Assembly: GCA_963721585.1 (NCBI GenBank) | Contig: CAVRJN010000007.1 | Span: 1,364,001 to 1,428,000 of the forward strand | DNA: 64,000 nucleotides | Origin: Bog-473 sp963721585 | Lineage (GTDB): Bacteria; Actinomycetota; Acidimicrobiia; Acidimicrobiales; RAAP-2 | Direction: 5' to 3' | Part shown: piece after piece, positions 17,482 to 26,358 of the stretch | Layout of the letters: the number at the start of each line of letters is the position of its first letter | How positions within the stretch are numbered: position 1 is the stretch's first letter | The notes under the pieces: generated by a model | Told to the model about the DNA's origin: nothing | The model's input: only the letters and a program-made list of their open reading frames with translations | Databases searched by the model: none | Program-made: the position numbers and the translations under genes

Positions 17482-18678
17482 TCAGGACGGGAACCGGACG
17501 ACCTCGCTGACCCGCTCCTCCTTCCCAGGACTGGGCGGAATTCCCAGCTGACGCCCATCTTCCTCGTCCTCCCCGTTCCCCCGGCGCAGCCCCGGGTGGA
17601 AGAAGGTGTAGAGGCCGACCCCGAGGGCGGCGGCCCCGATCGGGATGAAGGCGTTGACCTGGTGCACGAACAAGGGGAAGAGAAGGAAGCTGGACAGCAC
17701 CGCCGTCCAGGCCCACAGGATGATGACGCTGCGCCGGGGGCCGTGGCCCAGACGGAGCAGCCGGTGGTGGATGTGCTCCTTGTCCGGAGTGTCGAAACCC
17801 GTTCCCCTGGCGGTGCGCCGCACGAAGGCGAATGCCATGTCGACCAGCGGGACCCCCAGGATGAGGATCGGGATGAAGAGCGGGGCGAAGAAGAAATAGG
17901 TCACGCCGCTGATGGGCACGGCTGTCGGCACGCGGCCACCGATCACCATCGTCGAGGCCGCCATCAGCAGACCGAGGAAGTGCGCGCCGGCATCGCCCAT
18001 GAAGATGCGCGCCGGGTTGAAGTTGAAGGGCAGGAAACCGAGGCAGATGCCGCACGCCGCCACGGCCACCAGGGGTCCGATGTTGTCGTTCGGCAGGAGA
18101 CCGAGCCCTTGCAGTCGGATCCCGTAGATGGCGAGGGCGCCACCGCCGATCGCGACTACGCCGGCTGCCAAGCCGTCGAGGCCGTCGATCAGGTTGACGG
18201 CGTTGGTCAGCGCGATCACCCAGGCCGCGGTGATGAGCGGGACGATGCCCGGCGTGAGAACGAAGAACCCCGCCAGCGGGATCTTCAGCTCGTACATCGT
18301 CACGCCGCTGAAGTACAGGATGCTGGCGGCCAGGACCTGCCCTGCCATCTTCGCCGGAGCCGACATGTCGCGGACGTCGTCGATCAATCCGACGGCGAAC
18401 ATGGCACCGGCGGCCAGCACGACGCCCGTCATTTCGGGCGAGTCCTCGAAGATCGGGCGGAGTTGCGGCACGGCCGCCGCGCCCAGCACCGCGACCAAGA
18501 AGCCCAAGAACATCGAGGCGCCACCGCCGTAGGGGATCGCCTTGGTGTGCACCGTGCGCTCGCCGGGGTGGGCGACGTAGCCCACCCGCAGGGCGATGCG
18601 CTTGGCCGGGACCGTCAGTGCGGCCGTGGCACCCGCCGCAATCACCAGGACCAGGCCGTACCAGCCGATGTCGGGCAC
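17482..18678 (-). CDS. wecA: Undecaprenyl-phosphate GlcNAc-1-phosphate transferase (WecA/Rfe family)
   Basis: A polytopic (about 10-11 helices) 398-residue enzyme. It moves a sugar-1-phosphate from the UDP-sugar to the lipid carrier at the inner face of the membrane, starting linkage-unit or polysaccharide synthesis. Hallmarks of the MraY/WecA superfamily are all present: GLIDDV (Mg-binding Asp pair), NLIDGLDGLA, FMGDAGAHFLG and the cytosolic HIHHRLL. The charged C-terminal tail (about 360-398) is variable. The GTG start lies 3 nt after the glyA stop. The glyA-wecA-atp order is common in actinobacteria, where this gene supports arabinogalactan or teichoic-type linkers. Confidence 0.92.
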   Translation of the reverse strand: MPDIGWYGLVLVIAAGATAALTVPAKRIALRVGYVAHPGERTVHTKAIPYGGGASMFLGFLVAVLGAAAVPQLRPIFEDSPEMTGVVLAAGAMFAVGLIDDVRDMSAPAKMAGQVLAASILYFSGVTMYELKIPLAGFFVLTPGIVPLITAAWVIALTNAVNLIDGLDGLAAGVVAIGGGALAIYGIRLQGLGLLPNDNIGPLVAVAACGICLGFLPFNFNPARIFMGDAGAHFLGLLMAASTMVIGGRVPTAVPISGVTYFFFAPLFIPILILGVPLVDMAFAFVRRTARGTGFDTPDKEHIHHRLLRLGHGPRRSVIILWAWTAVLSSFLLFPLFVHQVNAFIPIGAAALGVGLYTFFHPGLRRGNGEDEEDGRQLGIPPSPGKEERVSEVVRFPS

Positions 18679-18681
18679 GCG

Positions 18682-19965
18682 TTAGGCCAGGAGATCGGGG
18701 TACGGAGGGAAGGCGGCGCAGAGCTCGGCTACCTCCGAGCGCACCGCGTCGATCTCCCCCTCGTCGGTCCGGGCCTTGAGCGTGCGCACAATGAGGTCGG
18801 CCACCAGGCGCATCTCGCCCGTCCCCATGCCCGCGGTCGTCTCGGCGGCCGATCCCAGGCGGAGGCCGGAGGTCACGAACGCCGAGCGCGGGTCGTCGGG
18901 AATTGTGTTCCGGTTGCAGGTGATGCCGGCCCGGTCCAGGACCTCCTGAGCTTCCTTCCCCGTCAGCTCCTGATCGAAAGGCCGCAGGTCGACGAGCAGC
19001 ATGTGGTTGTCGGTGCCGCCCGAGACGAGCCGGAACCCGTGCCCCGCCAGCGCCTCGGCCAGGGCCGCCGCATTGGCCACGACCTGCGCGGCGTACCGGC
19101 GGAACCCCGGCTGCGCCGCCTCGGCGAAGGCCACCGCCTTGGCCGCGATCACGTGCTCGAGCGGGCCGCCCTGGAGACCCGGGAAGACGGCGCTGTCGAT
19201 CTTCTTGGCCAGGTCCTCCCCGCAGAGGATGGCCCCTCCACGCGGGCCACGCAGCGTCTTGTGGGTGGTGAGTGTGACCACGTCGGCAACGCCCACGGGG
19301 CTCGGGTGGGCGCCACCGGCGATGAGGCCCGCCGGGTGGGCGGCATCGAACATGAACCGCGCGCCCACCGAGTCGGCGATCTCGCGGAAGGGCCGGGGAT
19401 CGATGACCCGGGCGTAGGCCGTCGAGCCGGCCACAATGAGCGCCGGCTTCTCGGTCTTGGCCAGGTGGGCGACCTGGTCGAAGTCGATGACCTCGCCCGG
19501 GCTCGACTCGTCCGCCGACTGCGGTGTGACGCCGTAGAACACGAACCGCCAGAACTTGGAGACGATGGAGGCGGGCGACCCGTGCGTCAGGTGGCCGCCG
19601 TGATCGAGGCGCATGGCGAGGATGGTCGCTCCCGGTTCGAGCAACGCGTTGTAGACCGCCAGGTTGGCGTTCGCCCCGGCGTGCGGCTGCACGTTGGCGT
19701 GGTCGGCCCCGAACAAGGCGGCGGCCCGGTCGCGGGCTAGGTCTTCCACCTCGTCGACGACCCGGTTGCCTCCGTAGTAGCGGCGGCCCGGATAGCCCTC
19801 GGAGTACTTGTTCGTGAGCACCGAGCCCGATGCGGCGAGCACGGCCGGCGAGGTGAAGTTCTCCGAGGCGATCAGCTGCAGAGTCGTCTGCTGCCGGTTG
19901 AGCTCTTCGGCGAGGAGGTGCGCCACCTCGGGGTCGGCGGCCAACGCGGTCTCGTAGCTGCTCAT
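18682..19965 (-). CDS. glyA: Serine hydroxymethyltransferase
   Basis: GlyA interconverts serine and glycine with tetrahydrofolate. The ATG at 19965, with an AAGGGA site upstream, gives 427 residues, the usual length. The open frame continues to 21399 but that part is antisense to another gene. PLP-binding Lys236 lies in TTHKTLRGPRGG. Other family blocks visible are LIASENF, NKYSEGYPGRRYYGG and NVQPHAGANAN. The usual DxAHIAGL is DAAHPAGLIAGG, a conservative variation. It is divergent from the thiolase-like gene across 159 nt. Confidence 0.95.
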   Translation of the reverse strand: MSSYETALAADPEVAHLLAEELNRQQTTLQLIASENFTSPAVLAASGSVLTNKYSEGYPGRRYYGGNRVVDEVEDLARDRAAALFGADHANVQPHAGANANLAVYNALLEPGATILAMRLDHGGHLTHGSPASIVSKFWRFVFYGVTPQSADESSPGEVIDFDQVAHLAKTEKPALIVAGSTAYARVIDPRPFREIADSVGARFMFDAAHPAGLIAGGAHPSPVGVADVVTLTTHKTLRGPRGGAILCGEDLAKKIDSAVFPGLQGGPLEHVIAAKAVAFAEAAQPGFRRYAAQVVANAAALAEALAGHGFRLVSGGTDNHMLLVDLRPFDQELTGKEAQEVLDRAGITCNRNTIPDDPRSAFVTSGLRLGSAAETTAGMGTGEMRLVADLIVRTLKARTDEGEIDAVRSEVAELCAAFPPYPDLLA

Positions 19966-20124
19966 GGTGTCCCTTCGAAAGAGCTGCAGGGGACGGCTCC
20001 GGACCTCGGGTGCACCGAGAGACCGAGCCGGGCGTGATCCGAGCCGACGGCGCCACGCATGAGAATCGAGTCTACCGGCGTATCGGGAAGCCACCTGGGC
20101 GTGGACCGGTACGCTCCTCGGTCC

Positions 20125-21690
20125 ATGACGCTCGACCCTCGCACCCCCGTGGTGGTCGGCGTGGGCCAGGTGGCCACGCCACCCGACGTCGGGCTCGACC
20201 CCGCGGCCAGGCCCGAGCCGCTGGCGCTGATGACGGCGGCGCTGCGCGCTGCCGCGGAGGACTGCGATGGCGCCGCGGCGGGCGGGGAGGCCCCGGCCGG
20301 GCACACGCTGATCAGGACCGCCGACAGCATCAGGGTTGTGGCATCGCTGGGCTGGCAGGTCTCGAACCCGGCCCGCTTGGTGGCGGCCCGCCTCGGTTTC
20401 GCCGAGGGCGACGAGCCCGCCGAGCTCATGGTCTCGTCGATCGGCGGCAACAATCCCCAGGCCCTGATGCACGACGCCTGCCGCGGCATCAGCCGGGGCG
20501 AGCACGACGTGGTGCTCGTCACCGGCGGCGAGGCAATGTACGCCCGCGCCATGGCGCGCCGGGACCCGGCTCGGCCCTGGCTTGAGTGGGCGAGGGAGCC
20601 GGAGGGCACGCCCGCCGCCGCCCTCTTCGGGGTCGAGAAACCCGGAGCCACCGAGCTCGAGATGCAGCGCGGCGTCATCCTGCCGGTGCACGCCTACCCG
20701 CTGTTCGAGAACGCGCTGCGCGCGGCTAACGGCTGGTCGCTGCAGGAGCACCGCGCCCACATCGGCGCTCTGTGGTCCCGGTTCAGCGCGGTGGCCGCCG
20801 GCAACCCGACTGCGTGGATCCGCACCGCACGCACGCCCGACGACATCGTCATGCCCGGGCCCGGCAACCGGATGGTGTCGTTCCCGTACCCCAAGCTGTG
20901 CACGGCCAACATGCAGGTCGACCAGGGTGCGGCCTTCATCGTGTGCTCGGTGGCAGCCGCCCGGGCCGCCGGGGTGCCCGAGGAGCGCTGGGTCTTCCCC
21001 CTCGCCGGCGCCGACGCCAACGACCACTGGTTCATCTCCGAGCGCCCCGAGCTGCACCGCTCCCCCGCCATCCGCCTCGCCGGGGCAGCCGCTCTCGCGC
21101 AGGCCGGGCTGGGTATCGACGACATCGCCTTTGTCGACCTCTACTCCTGCTTCCCGGTCGTGGTGCAGATGGCGGCACACGAGCTCGGGCTCGCCGTCGA
21201 CGACCCCGAGCGCCCGTTGACACTGACCGGGGGGCTCACCTTCGCCGGCGGGCCGGGCAACAACTACACGTCGCACGGCATTGCGCGCGCCATCGGCGCG
21301 CTGCGGAGCGCACCCGACAGCGCGGCGCTGGTCAGCGGGCTGGGGTGGTACGCCACCAAGCACTCCCTCGGCGTGTACGCGTCCCGCCCACCGTCGCACG
21401 GCGGCGGGACGTCCTTTGCCTGGAGGAACGTGCAGCCCGCCGTCGACGCGCTGCCGCGTTGCGTGGTCGATCCCGATGCCAGCGGCGCCGTCCGGGTCGA
21501 GACCTACACGGTCACCTTCGACCGCGAGGGAGCGCCCGAACGCGGCATCCTGGCGTGCCGCACGGCCGACGGCCGCCGGGCCTGGGGCAACGTGTCCGAC
21601 GCCGAGGCGCTGACGCTGCTCTGCGCCGAGGAGGGCATCGGCCGCGCCGGCGACCTCGCCACCGACGGCACGCTCATGCTGACCGGGTAG
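20125..21690 (+). CDS. Thiolase-superfamily protein lacking the nucleophilic cysteine
   Basis: The 521-residue product has a thiolase fold pattern. The N-terminal strand TPVVVGVGQ is followed by the loop and helix SRGEHDVVLVTGGEAMYARA, equivalent to the AGGvESMS block of thiolases. Later come DLYSCFPVVVQMAAHELGL and a C-terminal GGLTFAGGPGNNYTSHG. Where thiolases have N-R-x-C-G-S-G, this protein reads SSIGGNNPQAL, so the acyl-accepting Cys is absent. This matches a group annotated as acetyl-CoA acetyltransferase in actinobacteria whose true reaction is unclear. It is first in a three-gene plus-strand group. The start ATG lacks a strong Shine-Dalgarno. Confidence 0.75.
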   Translation: MTLDPRTPVVVGVGQVATPPDVGLDPAARPEPLALMTAALRAAAEDCDGAAAGGEAPAGHTLIRTADSIRVVASLGWQVSNPARLVAARLGFAEGDEPAELMVSSIGGNNPQALMHDACRGISRGEHDVVLVTGGEAMYARAMARRDPARPWLEWAREPEGTPAAALFGVEKPGATELEMQRGVILPVHAYPLFENALRAANGWSLQEHRAHIGALWSRFSAVAAGNPTAWIRTARTPDDIVMPGPGNRMVSFPYPKLCTANMQVDQGAAFIVCSVAAARAAGVPEERWVFPLAGADANDHWFISERPELHRSPAIRLAGAAALAQAGLGIDDIAFVDLYSCFPVVVQMAAHELGLAVDDPERPLTLTGGLTFAGGPGNNYTSHGIARAIGALRSAPDSAALVSGLGWYATKHSLGVYASRPPSHGGGTSFAWRNVQPAVDALPRCVVDPDASGAVRVETYTVTFDREGAPERGILACRTADGRRAWGNVSDAEALTLLCAEEGIGRAGDLATDGTLMLTG

Positions 21691-21786
21691 TCGCTGACAT
21701 CACGAAGGGCGGTTGCCCCCATCCGGGCGTACAGTCTGAGGGCATGACCGTCTCCCCGGGCCGCCGGGGAGGGTGAGGGGCAGGAC

Positions 21787-23568
21787 ATGGCGCAGAGAGT
21801 GCACGACCTCGTGGTCCGGGGCGGGCTCGTGGCCGACGGGCGCGGCGGCGAACCGCGCGTCGCCGACGTGGCGGTGGACGGCGGGACCATTGCCAAGGTG
21901 GGAAGGGTCCTCGGCCGTGGCGCCGAGGAGTTCGATGCCGACGCCCTGCTGGTCACTCCGGGTTTCGTCGACATCCACACGCACTACGACGGGCAGGCGA
22001 CGTGGGACCAACGCATGACGCCGTCGAGCTGGCACGGGGTGACAACGGCGGTCATGGGCAACTGCGGCGTGGGTTTTGCTCCGGTGCGACCGGATGCGCA
22101 CCCCCGCCTCATCTCGTTGATGGAAGGGGTCGAGGACATCCCCGGCGCCGTGCTCGACGAGGGGATCGACTGGTCCTGGGAGAGCTTCGGCGACTACCTC
22201 ACCGCGGTCGAACGGCGCCCACACGACATCGACCTGTGCGCGCAGCTCCCGCACGGCGCGCTGCGCCTCTACGTCATGCGCGAGCGGGCCGCTCTGCTCG
22301 AGGAGGCGACACCCGAGGACACCGCGGCCATGCGCCAACTGGCCACCGAGGCCCTGCGCGACGGGGCGATCGGGTTCTCGACGTCGCGTACCCTGAACCA
22401 CCGCACGGCGAGCGGGGACCCGACGCCTTCCCTCCACGCAAGCACGGACGAGCTCGAGGCCATCGCCCACGGTGTGGCGGAGGCCGGGCATGGCGTCGTG
22501 GAGTTGATCTCCGACTTCTGGCCCGACACCGACGGCGAGTTCGAGTTGGTGCGCACCATGGTGGCGCGCACCGGTGTCCCCCTTTCCCTCTCATTGGCGC
22601 AGAGCCATCGCCATCCCGAGGCATGGCGTGATCTCCTCGGCCGGATCGATGCCGCGGTTGCCGAGGGCCTGCCCATCCGGGCCCAGGTGGCGCCCCGCCC
22701 GGTGGGCCTGCTCATCGGGCTGCAGTCCTCCTACCACCCCTTGCTCGCCTTCCCGGCGTACGCGGACACCGCGGCGAGGCCCGTCGCCGAGCAGGCGCGC
22801 GCGCTGCGGGATCCGGGGCTCCGTAGCCGGCTGCTCGCCGACATGGTGGCGCCGGACGACACCGGCACGGGCGGCAGCCAGCGGAGACGGCAACGCCCGA
22901 TCGACTACGGACGGCTGTACCCGCTGGGCGACGTACCCGACTATGAGCCCGCCCCCGAAACGAGCGTGCTGCGGCTGGCCGCGTCGCGGGGCGTCGATCC
23001 GGCCGCGTTGCTGCTGGACCTGCTGTCGGAGAACGACGGCCGCGACTTCCTCTACACCCCGTTCTCCAACTTCGCCGACGGGAACCTGGACGCCTGCGGC
23101 GAAATGCTCGCCCACCCCCGCACCGTTTTGGGTCTGGGCGACGGGGGGGCCCACGTGGGCCTCATTTCCGACGCCAGCTTCCCGACCTACGCACTCGCGC
23201 ACTGGGCTCGCGATCGCACCCGCGGCCGCATGGAGGTGGGCCGGGTCGTGGAGCAGCTGACCAGCGCCACCGCGCGGGCCGTGGGCCTCCTCGACCGAGG
23301 CGTCCTCGCAGCCGGGATGCGGGCGGACATGAACGTCATCGACTTCGAGGAGCTGGCATGTGCACGCCCCTTCATGGCCTACGACCTGCCCGCAGGGGGC
23401 AAGCGGCTGTTGCAGGGCGCGCGCGGCTACCGCGCCACCATGGTGGCCGGGACGATCACGTACCGGGACGGCGAACCCACCGGAGCCCTCCCGGGGCGCC
23501 TGGTGCGGGGCGGACGTGGGAGCGCCCCCTCGCCGGTGGCTCACGACAGCCCGGGATCGGGCACCTGA
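21787..23568 (+). CDS. D-aminoacylase / N-acyl-D-amino-acid deacylase-like amidohydrolase
   Basis: A 593-residue metal-dependent hydrolase of the amidohydrolase superfamily. Typical for this subgroup are GFVDIHTHYDGQ near residue 60 (HxH metal ligands), MGNCGVGFAP near 95 (bridging Cys region) and GLGDGGAHVG near 455 (catalytic Asp/His). The C-terminus returns to the composite beta domain (LAAGMRADMNVIDFEEL). A GAGGGGCAGGAC stretch precedes the ATG. The exact substrate (N-acyl amino acid, or another cyclic or acylated amide) cannot be read from sequence. It is followed after 17 nt by the dioxygenase, so the two are probably cotranscribed. Confidence 0.82.
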   Translation: MAQRVHDLVVRGGLVADGRGGEPRVADVAVDGGTIAKVGRVLGRGAEEFDADALLVTPGFVDIHTHYDGQATWDQRMTPSSWHGVTTAVMGNCGVGFAPVRPDAHPRLISLMEGVEDIPGAVLDEGIDWSWESFGDYLTAVERRPHDIDLCAQLPHGALRLYVMRERAALLEEATPEDTAAMRQLATEALRDGAIGFSTSRTLNHRTASGDPTPSLHASTDELEAIAHGVAEAGHGVVELISDFWPDTDGEFELVRTMVARTGVPLSLSLAQSHRHPEAWRDLLGRIDAAVAEGLPIRAQVAPRPVGLLIGLQSSYHPLLAFPAYADTAARPVAEQARALRDPGLRSRLLADMVAPDDTGTGGSQRRRQRPIDYGRLYPLGDVPDYEPAPETSVLRLAASRGVDPAALLLDLLSENDGRDFLYTPFSNFADGNLDACGEMLAHPRTVLGLGDGGAHVGLISDASFPTYALAHWARDRTRGRMEVGRVVEQLTSATARAVGLLDRGVLAAGMRADMNVIDFEELACARPFMAYDLPAGGKRLLQGARGYRATMVAGTITYRDGEPTGALPGRLVRGGRGSAPSPVAHDSPGSGT

Positions 23569-23585
23569 CACCGAGAGGAGCCGAC

Positions 23586-24638
23586 ATGGAGGTCAGTGCG
23601 CTGCACGAGTTGGAACCGGCGGCCGAGTGGCGCGCAGCCGACATCGCCGATCCTGAGACCTGGACGCTGCGCCTCAGTGCCGCCGACCACGCGGAGCTCC
23701 ATGCTGCGCTCGCCGTGGCCAAGGACAAGAGTTCCGACCCGTTGGCGCTCGGGCGCGACGACTTTCCACTCGACCGGCTCGCGTCCAAGCTCAGCGAGGT
23801 CGCGGACACCCTTCTGAACGGCCGGGGCTTCGCCCGCATCGCCGCGCTCGACAGCACCCGCTACAGCGATGACGACCTCACGCTCCTCTACTGGGGGATC
23901 GGCCTGCACCTCGGCGAGCCGTGGGCCCAGAACAAGCACGGCCACGTCCTCGGTGATGTCACGGATCAGGGCAAGACGATCGACGATCCAACCGTGCGCG
24001 GCAACGAACTCGGCGGCGTTGCGCTCGACTACCACACGGACGGGTCCGACCTGGTCGGCCTGCTCTGCCTGCGCACGGCCCGCTCCGGAGGTCTCTCCTG
24101 CGTGGCCAACGCAGTGGCGATCCACAACCACCTGGTGCGCGAGCGGCCGGACCTGGCGGCGGCGTTGTACGAGCCGCTGCCCTACGACACGCGAGGCGAA
24201 CACGCCGACGGTGCGCGCGCCTATTATTCGGTCCCGGCGTTCACCGAATATGGCGGCCGCCTCTTCGTCCGGTTCATCCCCCAGTACATCCTCGCCTCGC
24301 AACGCCATCACGATGCGCCCCCGCTCACCGCGACCGCACGGGAGGCCATTGCCGCCGCGTCCGCGCTGGCCAACGACCCGGACTTCAACGTCTACATGGA
24401 CCTGCAACCGGGCGAGATGCAGCTGATCAACAACTACCATGTGCTCCACGGGCGCACCGCCTACGAGGACGACGTGGCACACGGCTACAAGCGCCACCTC
24501 AAGCGTCTGTGGTTGGCCGCCCATGCGTTGACCGAGCGGCCGTCCCATTTCGCAGCACTGGGCCGGCGCAGCCACTGGGAGGACCGGCGCTCGGTGAGCT
24601 CGCTGCCGCCGGTCGAACGGGTCGACGCCGGGTCATGA
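23586..24638 (+). CDS. TauD/TfdA-type Fe(II)/2-oxoglutarate dioxygenase
   Basis: The 350-residue enzyme has the metal facial triad: His150 and Asp152 (YHTDGSD) plus distal His288 in YHVLHGRTAY, with Arg290 placed to bind 2-oxoglutarate. This places it with oxygenases that hydroxylate small acids, often releasing sulfite, phosphonate or an aldehyde. AGAGGAG precedes the chosen ATG; the frame's earlier ATGs lie in the upstream amidohydrolase. Third gene of the plus-strand cassette. It may activate an acylated substrate upstream of the amidohydrolase and thiolase-like steps (inference). Confidence 0.83.
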   Translation: MEVSALHELEPAAEWRAADIADPETWTLRLSAADHAELHAALAVAKDKSSDPLALGRDDFPLDRLASKLSEVADTLLNGRGFARIAALDSTRYSDDDLTLLYWGIGLHLGEPWAQNKHGHVLGDVTDQGKTIDDPTVRGNELGGVALDYHTDGSDLVGLLCLRTARSGGLSCVANAVAIHNHLVRERPDLAAALYEPLPYDTRGEHADGARAYYSVPAFTEYGGRLFVRFIPQYILASQRHHDAPPLTATAREAIAAASALANDPDFNVYMDLQPGEMQLINNYHVLHGRTAYEDDVAHGYKRHLKRLWLAAHALTERPSHFAALGRRSHWEDRRSVSSLPPVERVDAGS

Positions 24639-24654
24639 GCGCGGGCTCACCCGC

Positions 24655-25374
24655 TCACGCCCGCTTCTTCCTCGAGAAGAGCTTCCGCCGCGCGCTCATC
24701 ATCATCGTCCCCTGGATGAAGGGGGCCGGCAGCAGGCCCTCGCGCATGAAGCGTATGGGCTTCGCGGTCGCGTCGACGACCGTGGGAGGAAGTCCCTGGC
24801 AAGAGCCGCCGTCGACCACGACCGCCACGTCCTCGGCTCGAAACGCCCGGGCCACTTCCTCCGCCTCGGTGAAACGGAGGGGCACCGTCCGCCACGGGCC
24901 GTGCTCGCGGCACAGCTGCCGCAAGGCCCGCCCGTCGGGCATGCCCACCACGACGGCCCACGCGCCACGCTGGGGAGCGTCATTGTCGGAGGCGTCGTAG
25001 CGCGCGCCCGGCGTCGAGGACCCATCGCCTTCGACTTCGGAACCGGATCCGGAGGCCGCCCTCGGCACGAACACCTCGACGGGCCCGGGCCAGCAGCGCT
25101 CCAGCAGAGTCTGCATCTCGTCGGTCCACACCGATGTCAGCGTCCGCACGTCCTCGATCCGTCCCACCGCGTAGTGAGGCCCGTCGGGATCGGCCGCCAG
25201 CTCGGCCAGGCGTGCCTCGCCTCCGGGTAACCCCGTCCGCACGGCCAGGCTGTAGCCGCCCACGCCCGGCACACCCACGATGGCGCCGGCGCCCAGCGCC
25301 TCTGCGGCCGCTGCCGACCTCGCCCCGACCAGCGGAGGATGGGCCTCGTTGTCCGAAATCCCCGCGACGTCCAT
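24655..25374 (-). CDS. Divergent Sua5/YrdC-family protein (threonylcarbamoyl-AMP synthase-like)
   Basis: Sua5/TsaC makes threonylcarbamoyl-AMP for the t6A37 tRNA modification. The family's skeleton is visible: GAIVGVPGVGGYSLA at the usual VPTDTVYGLA position, WPGPVEVFVP for WPGPLT, and a late GGSCQGLPPTVVDAT for GxxxGxPSTV-D. The Lys/Arg pair that normally follows the first motif is not recognisable and a Gly/Ser/Asp-rich insert lies at about 105-135. The product may therefore be altered or inactive. The neighbour is prmC, as in many genomes. The start at 25374 is 4 nt after the prmC stop but has a poor ribosome site. Confidence 0.68.
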   Translation of the reverse strand: MDVAGISDNEAHPPLVGARSAAAAEALGAGAIVGVPGVGGYSLAVRTGLPGGEARLAELAADPDGPHYAVGRIEDVRTLTSVWTDEMQTLLERCWPGPVEVFVPRAASGSGSEVEGDGSSTPGARYDASDNDAPQRGAWAVVVGMPDGRALRQLCREHGPWRTVPLRFTEAEEVARAFRAEDVAVVVDGGSCQGLPPTVVDATAKPIRFMREGLLPAPFIQGTMMMSARRKLFSRKKRA

Positions 25375-25378
25375 CTCC

Positions 25379-26170
25379 CTATTGTGTGCCACCGAGGCGC
25401 GCCACCAGCGCACGGTCACGGCCCGCCAGGTCCGGTTCGATCCGCACCTCGTCGTAGCCGAGTTGCCATGCCCGCTCCTGCGCCCGAGCGCTCTGGCGGG
25501 GCGCCAGCTCGAGGACGACAGCTCCGGGCCTGCCGAGCCAGAGCCGGGCCTGCTCCAGGACTGCTTCCACGTCGGCCAGTCCGTCGACCCCGTCCCGACC
25601 GGGCCGAGCGACCAAGGCCCGCCGCGGCTCGGACTTCACCCCAGGATCCAACCCGGCCCACTCCCGCGCCGCCACGTACGGCGGGTTGGACACCACCAGG
25701 TCAACGCGGCCGCGCAGCCCTTCGGGCAGGGGCTCCAGCCAGCTTCCCTCGACCAGCTCCACCCGCGGCAGGCGACGCGTCCCGTCGCTGCGCGTCGCCT
25801 CCAGGTTGGCGGCCGCCACGTCGAGCGCGTCCGCACTGGTGTCGGTGGCCCAGATCTCGTCGACCACGCCGGGACCGAGCTCGGTCGCCAGCGCCAACGC
25901 AATGGCGCCGCTCCCCGTTCCGGCGTCCACGGCCACCATGCCCATCCCCGGCCGCAACCCGAACACGCGCCGCGCTTCACCAAGGGCGACCTCGACCACC
26001 TGCTCGGTCTCGGGCCGTGGAATGAGGACACGGGGGTCGACCTGCAGGTCGAGGGCGCGGAAAGGCCAGTGGCCGAACACGTACTGCAGCGGCACCCCGG
26101 TCGCCCGCCGGGCCGCCAGGGCCCGCGCCACCACGACCGCGCCGGCCGGCACGACGCCGAGCCGCGTCAC
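25379..26170 (-). CDS. prmC: Peptide-chain release factor N5-glutamine methyltransferase, methyltransferase part
   Basis: PrmC methylates the GGQ glutamine of release factors. This 263-residue frame starts at a GTG overlapping the stop of an upstream 63-codon frame. It contains LQYVFGHWPFR, LIPRPETE, the SAM loop VDAGTGSGAIALALA and the catalytic NPPY with the preceding DLVVS. The N-terminal helical domain of PrmC is missing from it and is found out of frame just upstream. The gene follows prfA, its substrate, as usual. See the next entry and the finding for the frame change. Confidence 0.85.
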   Translation of the reverse strand: MTRLGVVPAGAVVVARALAARRATGVPLQYVFGHWPFRALDLQVDPRVLIPRPETEQVVEVALGEARRVFGLRPGMGMVAVDAGTGSGAIALALATELGPGVVDEIWATDTSADALDVAAANLEATRSDGTRRLPRVELVEGSWLEPLPEGLRGRVDLVVSNPPYVAAREWAGLDPGVKSEPRRALVARPGRDGVDGLADVEAVLEQARLWLGRPGAVVLELAPRQSARAQERAWQLGYDEVRIEPDLAGRDRALVARLGGTQ

Positions 26171-26358
26171 CCCGGGCCACGTGCGAGGGCCTCGTCGACG
26201 ATGAAGCGGGCCTCATGACGCGCCCCGCCCACCACCGCGGTCAGCTCGGCCTGCAGCGCACTCCTGTCGACACCTCCGGGCTCCAAGCCCGCCGGCGCGT
26301 TCGACGTCCTCCGTTCGTACGGGCCGGTCGATCCCACTGCCAGCGCACAGGGTGTCAC
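26167..26358 (-). CDS. prmC: N-terminal segment of PrmC, out of frame with the rest
   Basis: A 63-codon frame starts at a GTG that overlaps the prfA stop (GTGA). Its second half (ALQAELTAVVGG, then EARFIVDEALA) matches the N-terminal helices of actinobacterial PrmC. It ends CCG GGG TGA, and reading one base back at that point continues directly into the methyltransferase frame as P-G-V-T-R-L. The junction C-CCG-GGG fits the X-XXY-YYZ pattern of -1 slippery sites, but a lost G in the G-run would look the same. Treat this and the previous entry as one gene, about 325 residues if joined. Confidence 0.6.
   Translation of the reverse strand: MTPCALAVGSTGPYERRTSNAPAGLEPGGVDRSALQAELTAVVGGARHEARFIVDEALARGPG

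Noticed and set aside
17026..19740. A 904-codon plus-strand frame opposite wecA and glyA
   Set aside because: It is the antisense shadow of two clearly identified genes. Its composition (Arg, Asp, Gly, His-rich, no domain) is the usual result of high third-position GC.
17294..20056. A 920-codon minus-strand frame overlapping wecA and glyA
   Set aside because: Same strand but another frame than the two true genes; the sequence is Arg/Gly/Pro-rich shadow.
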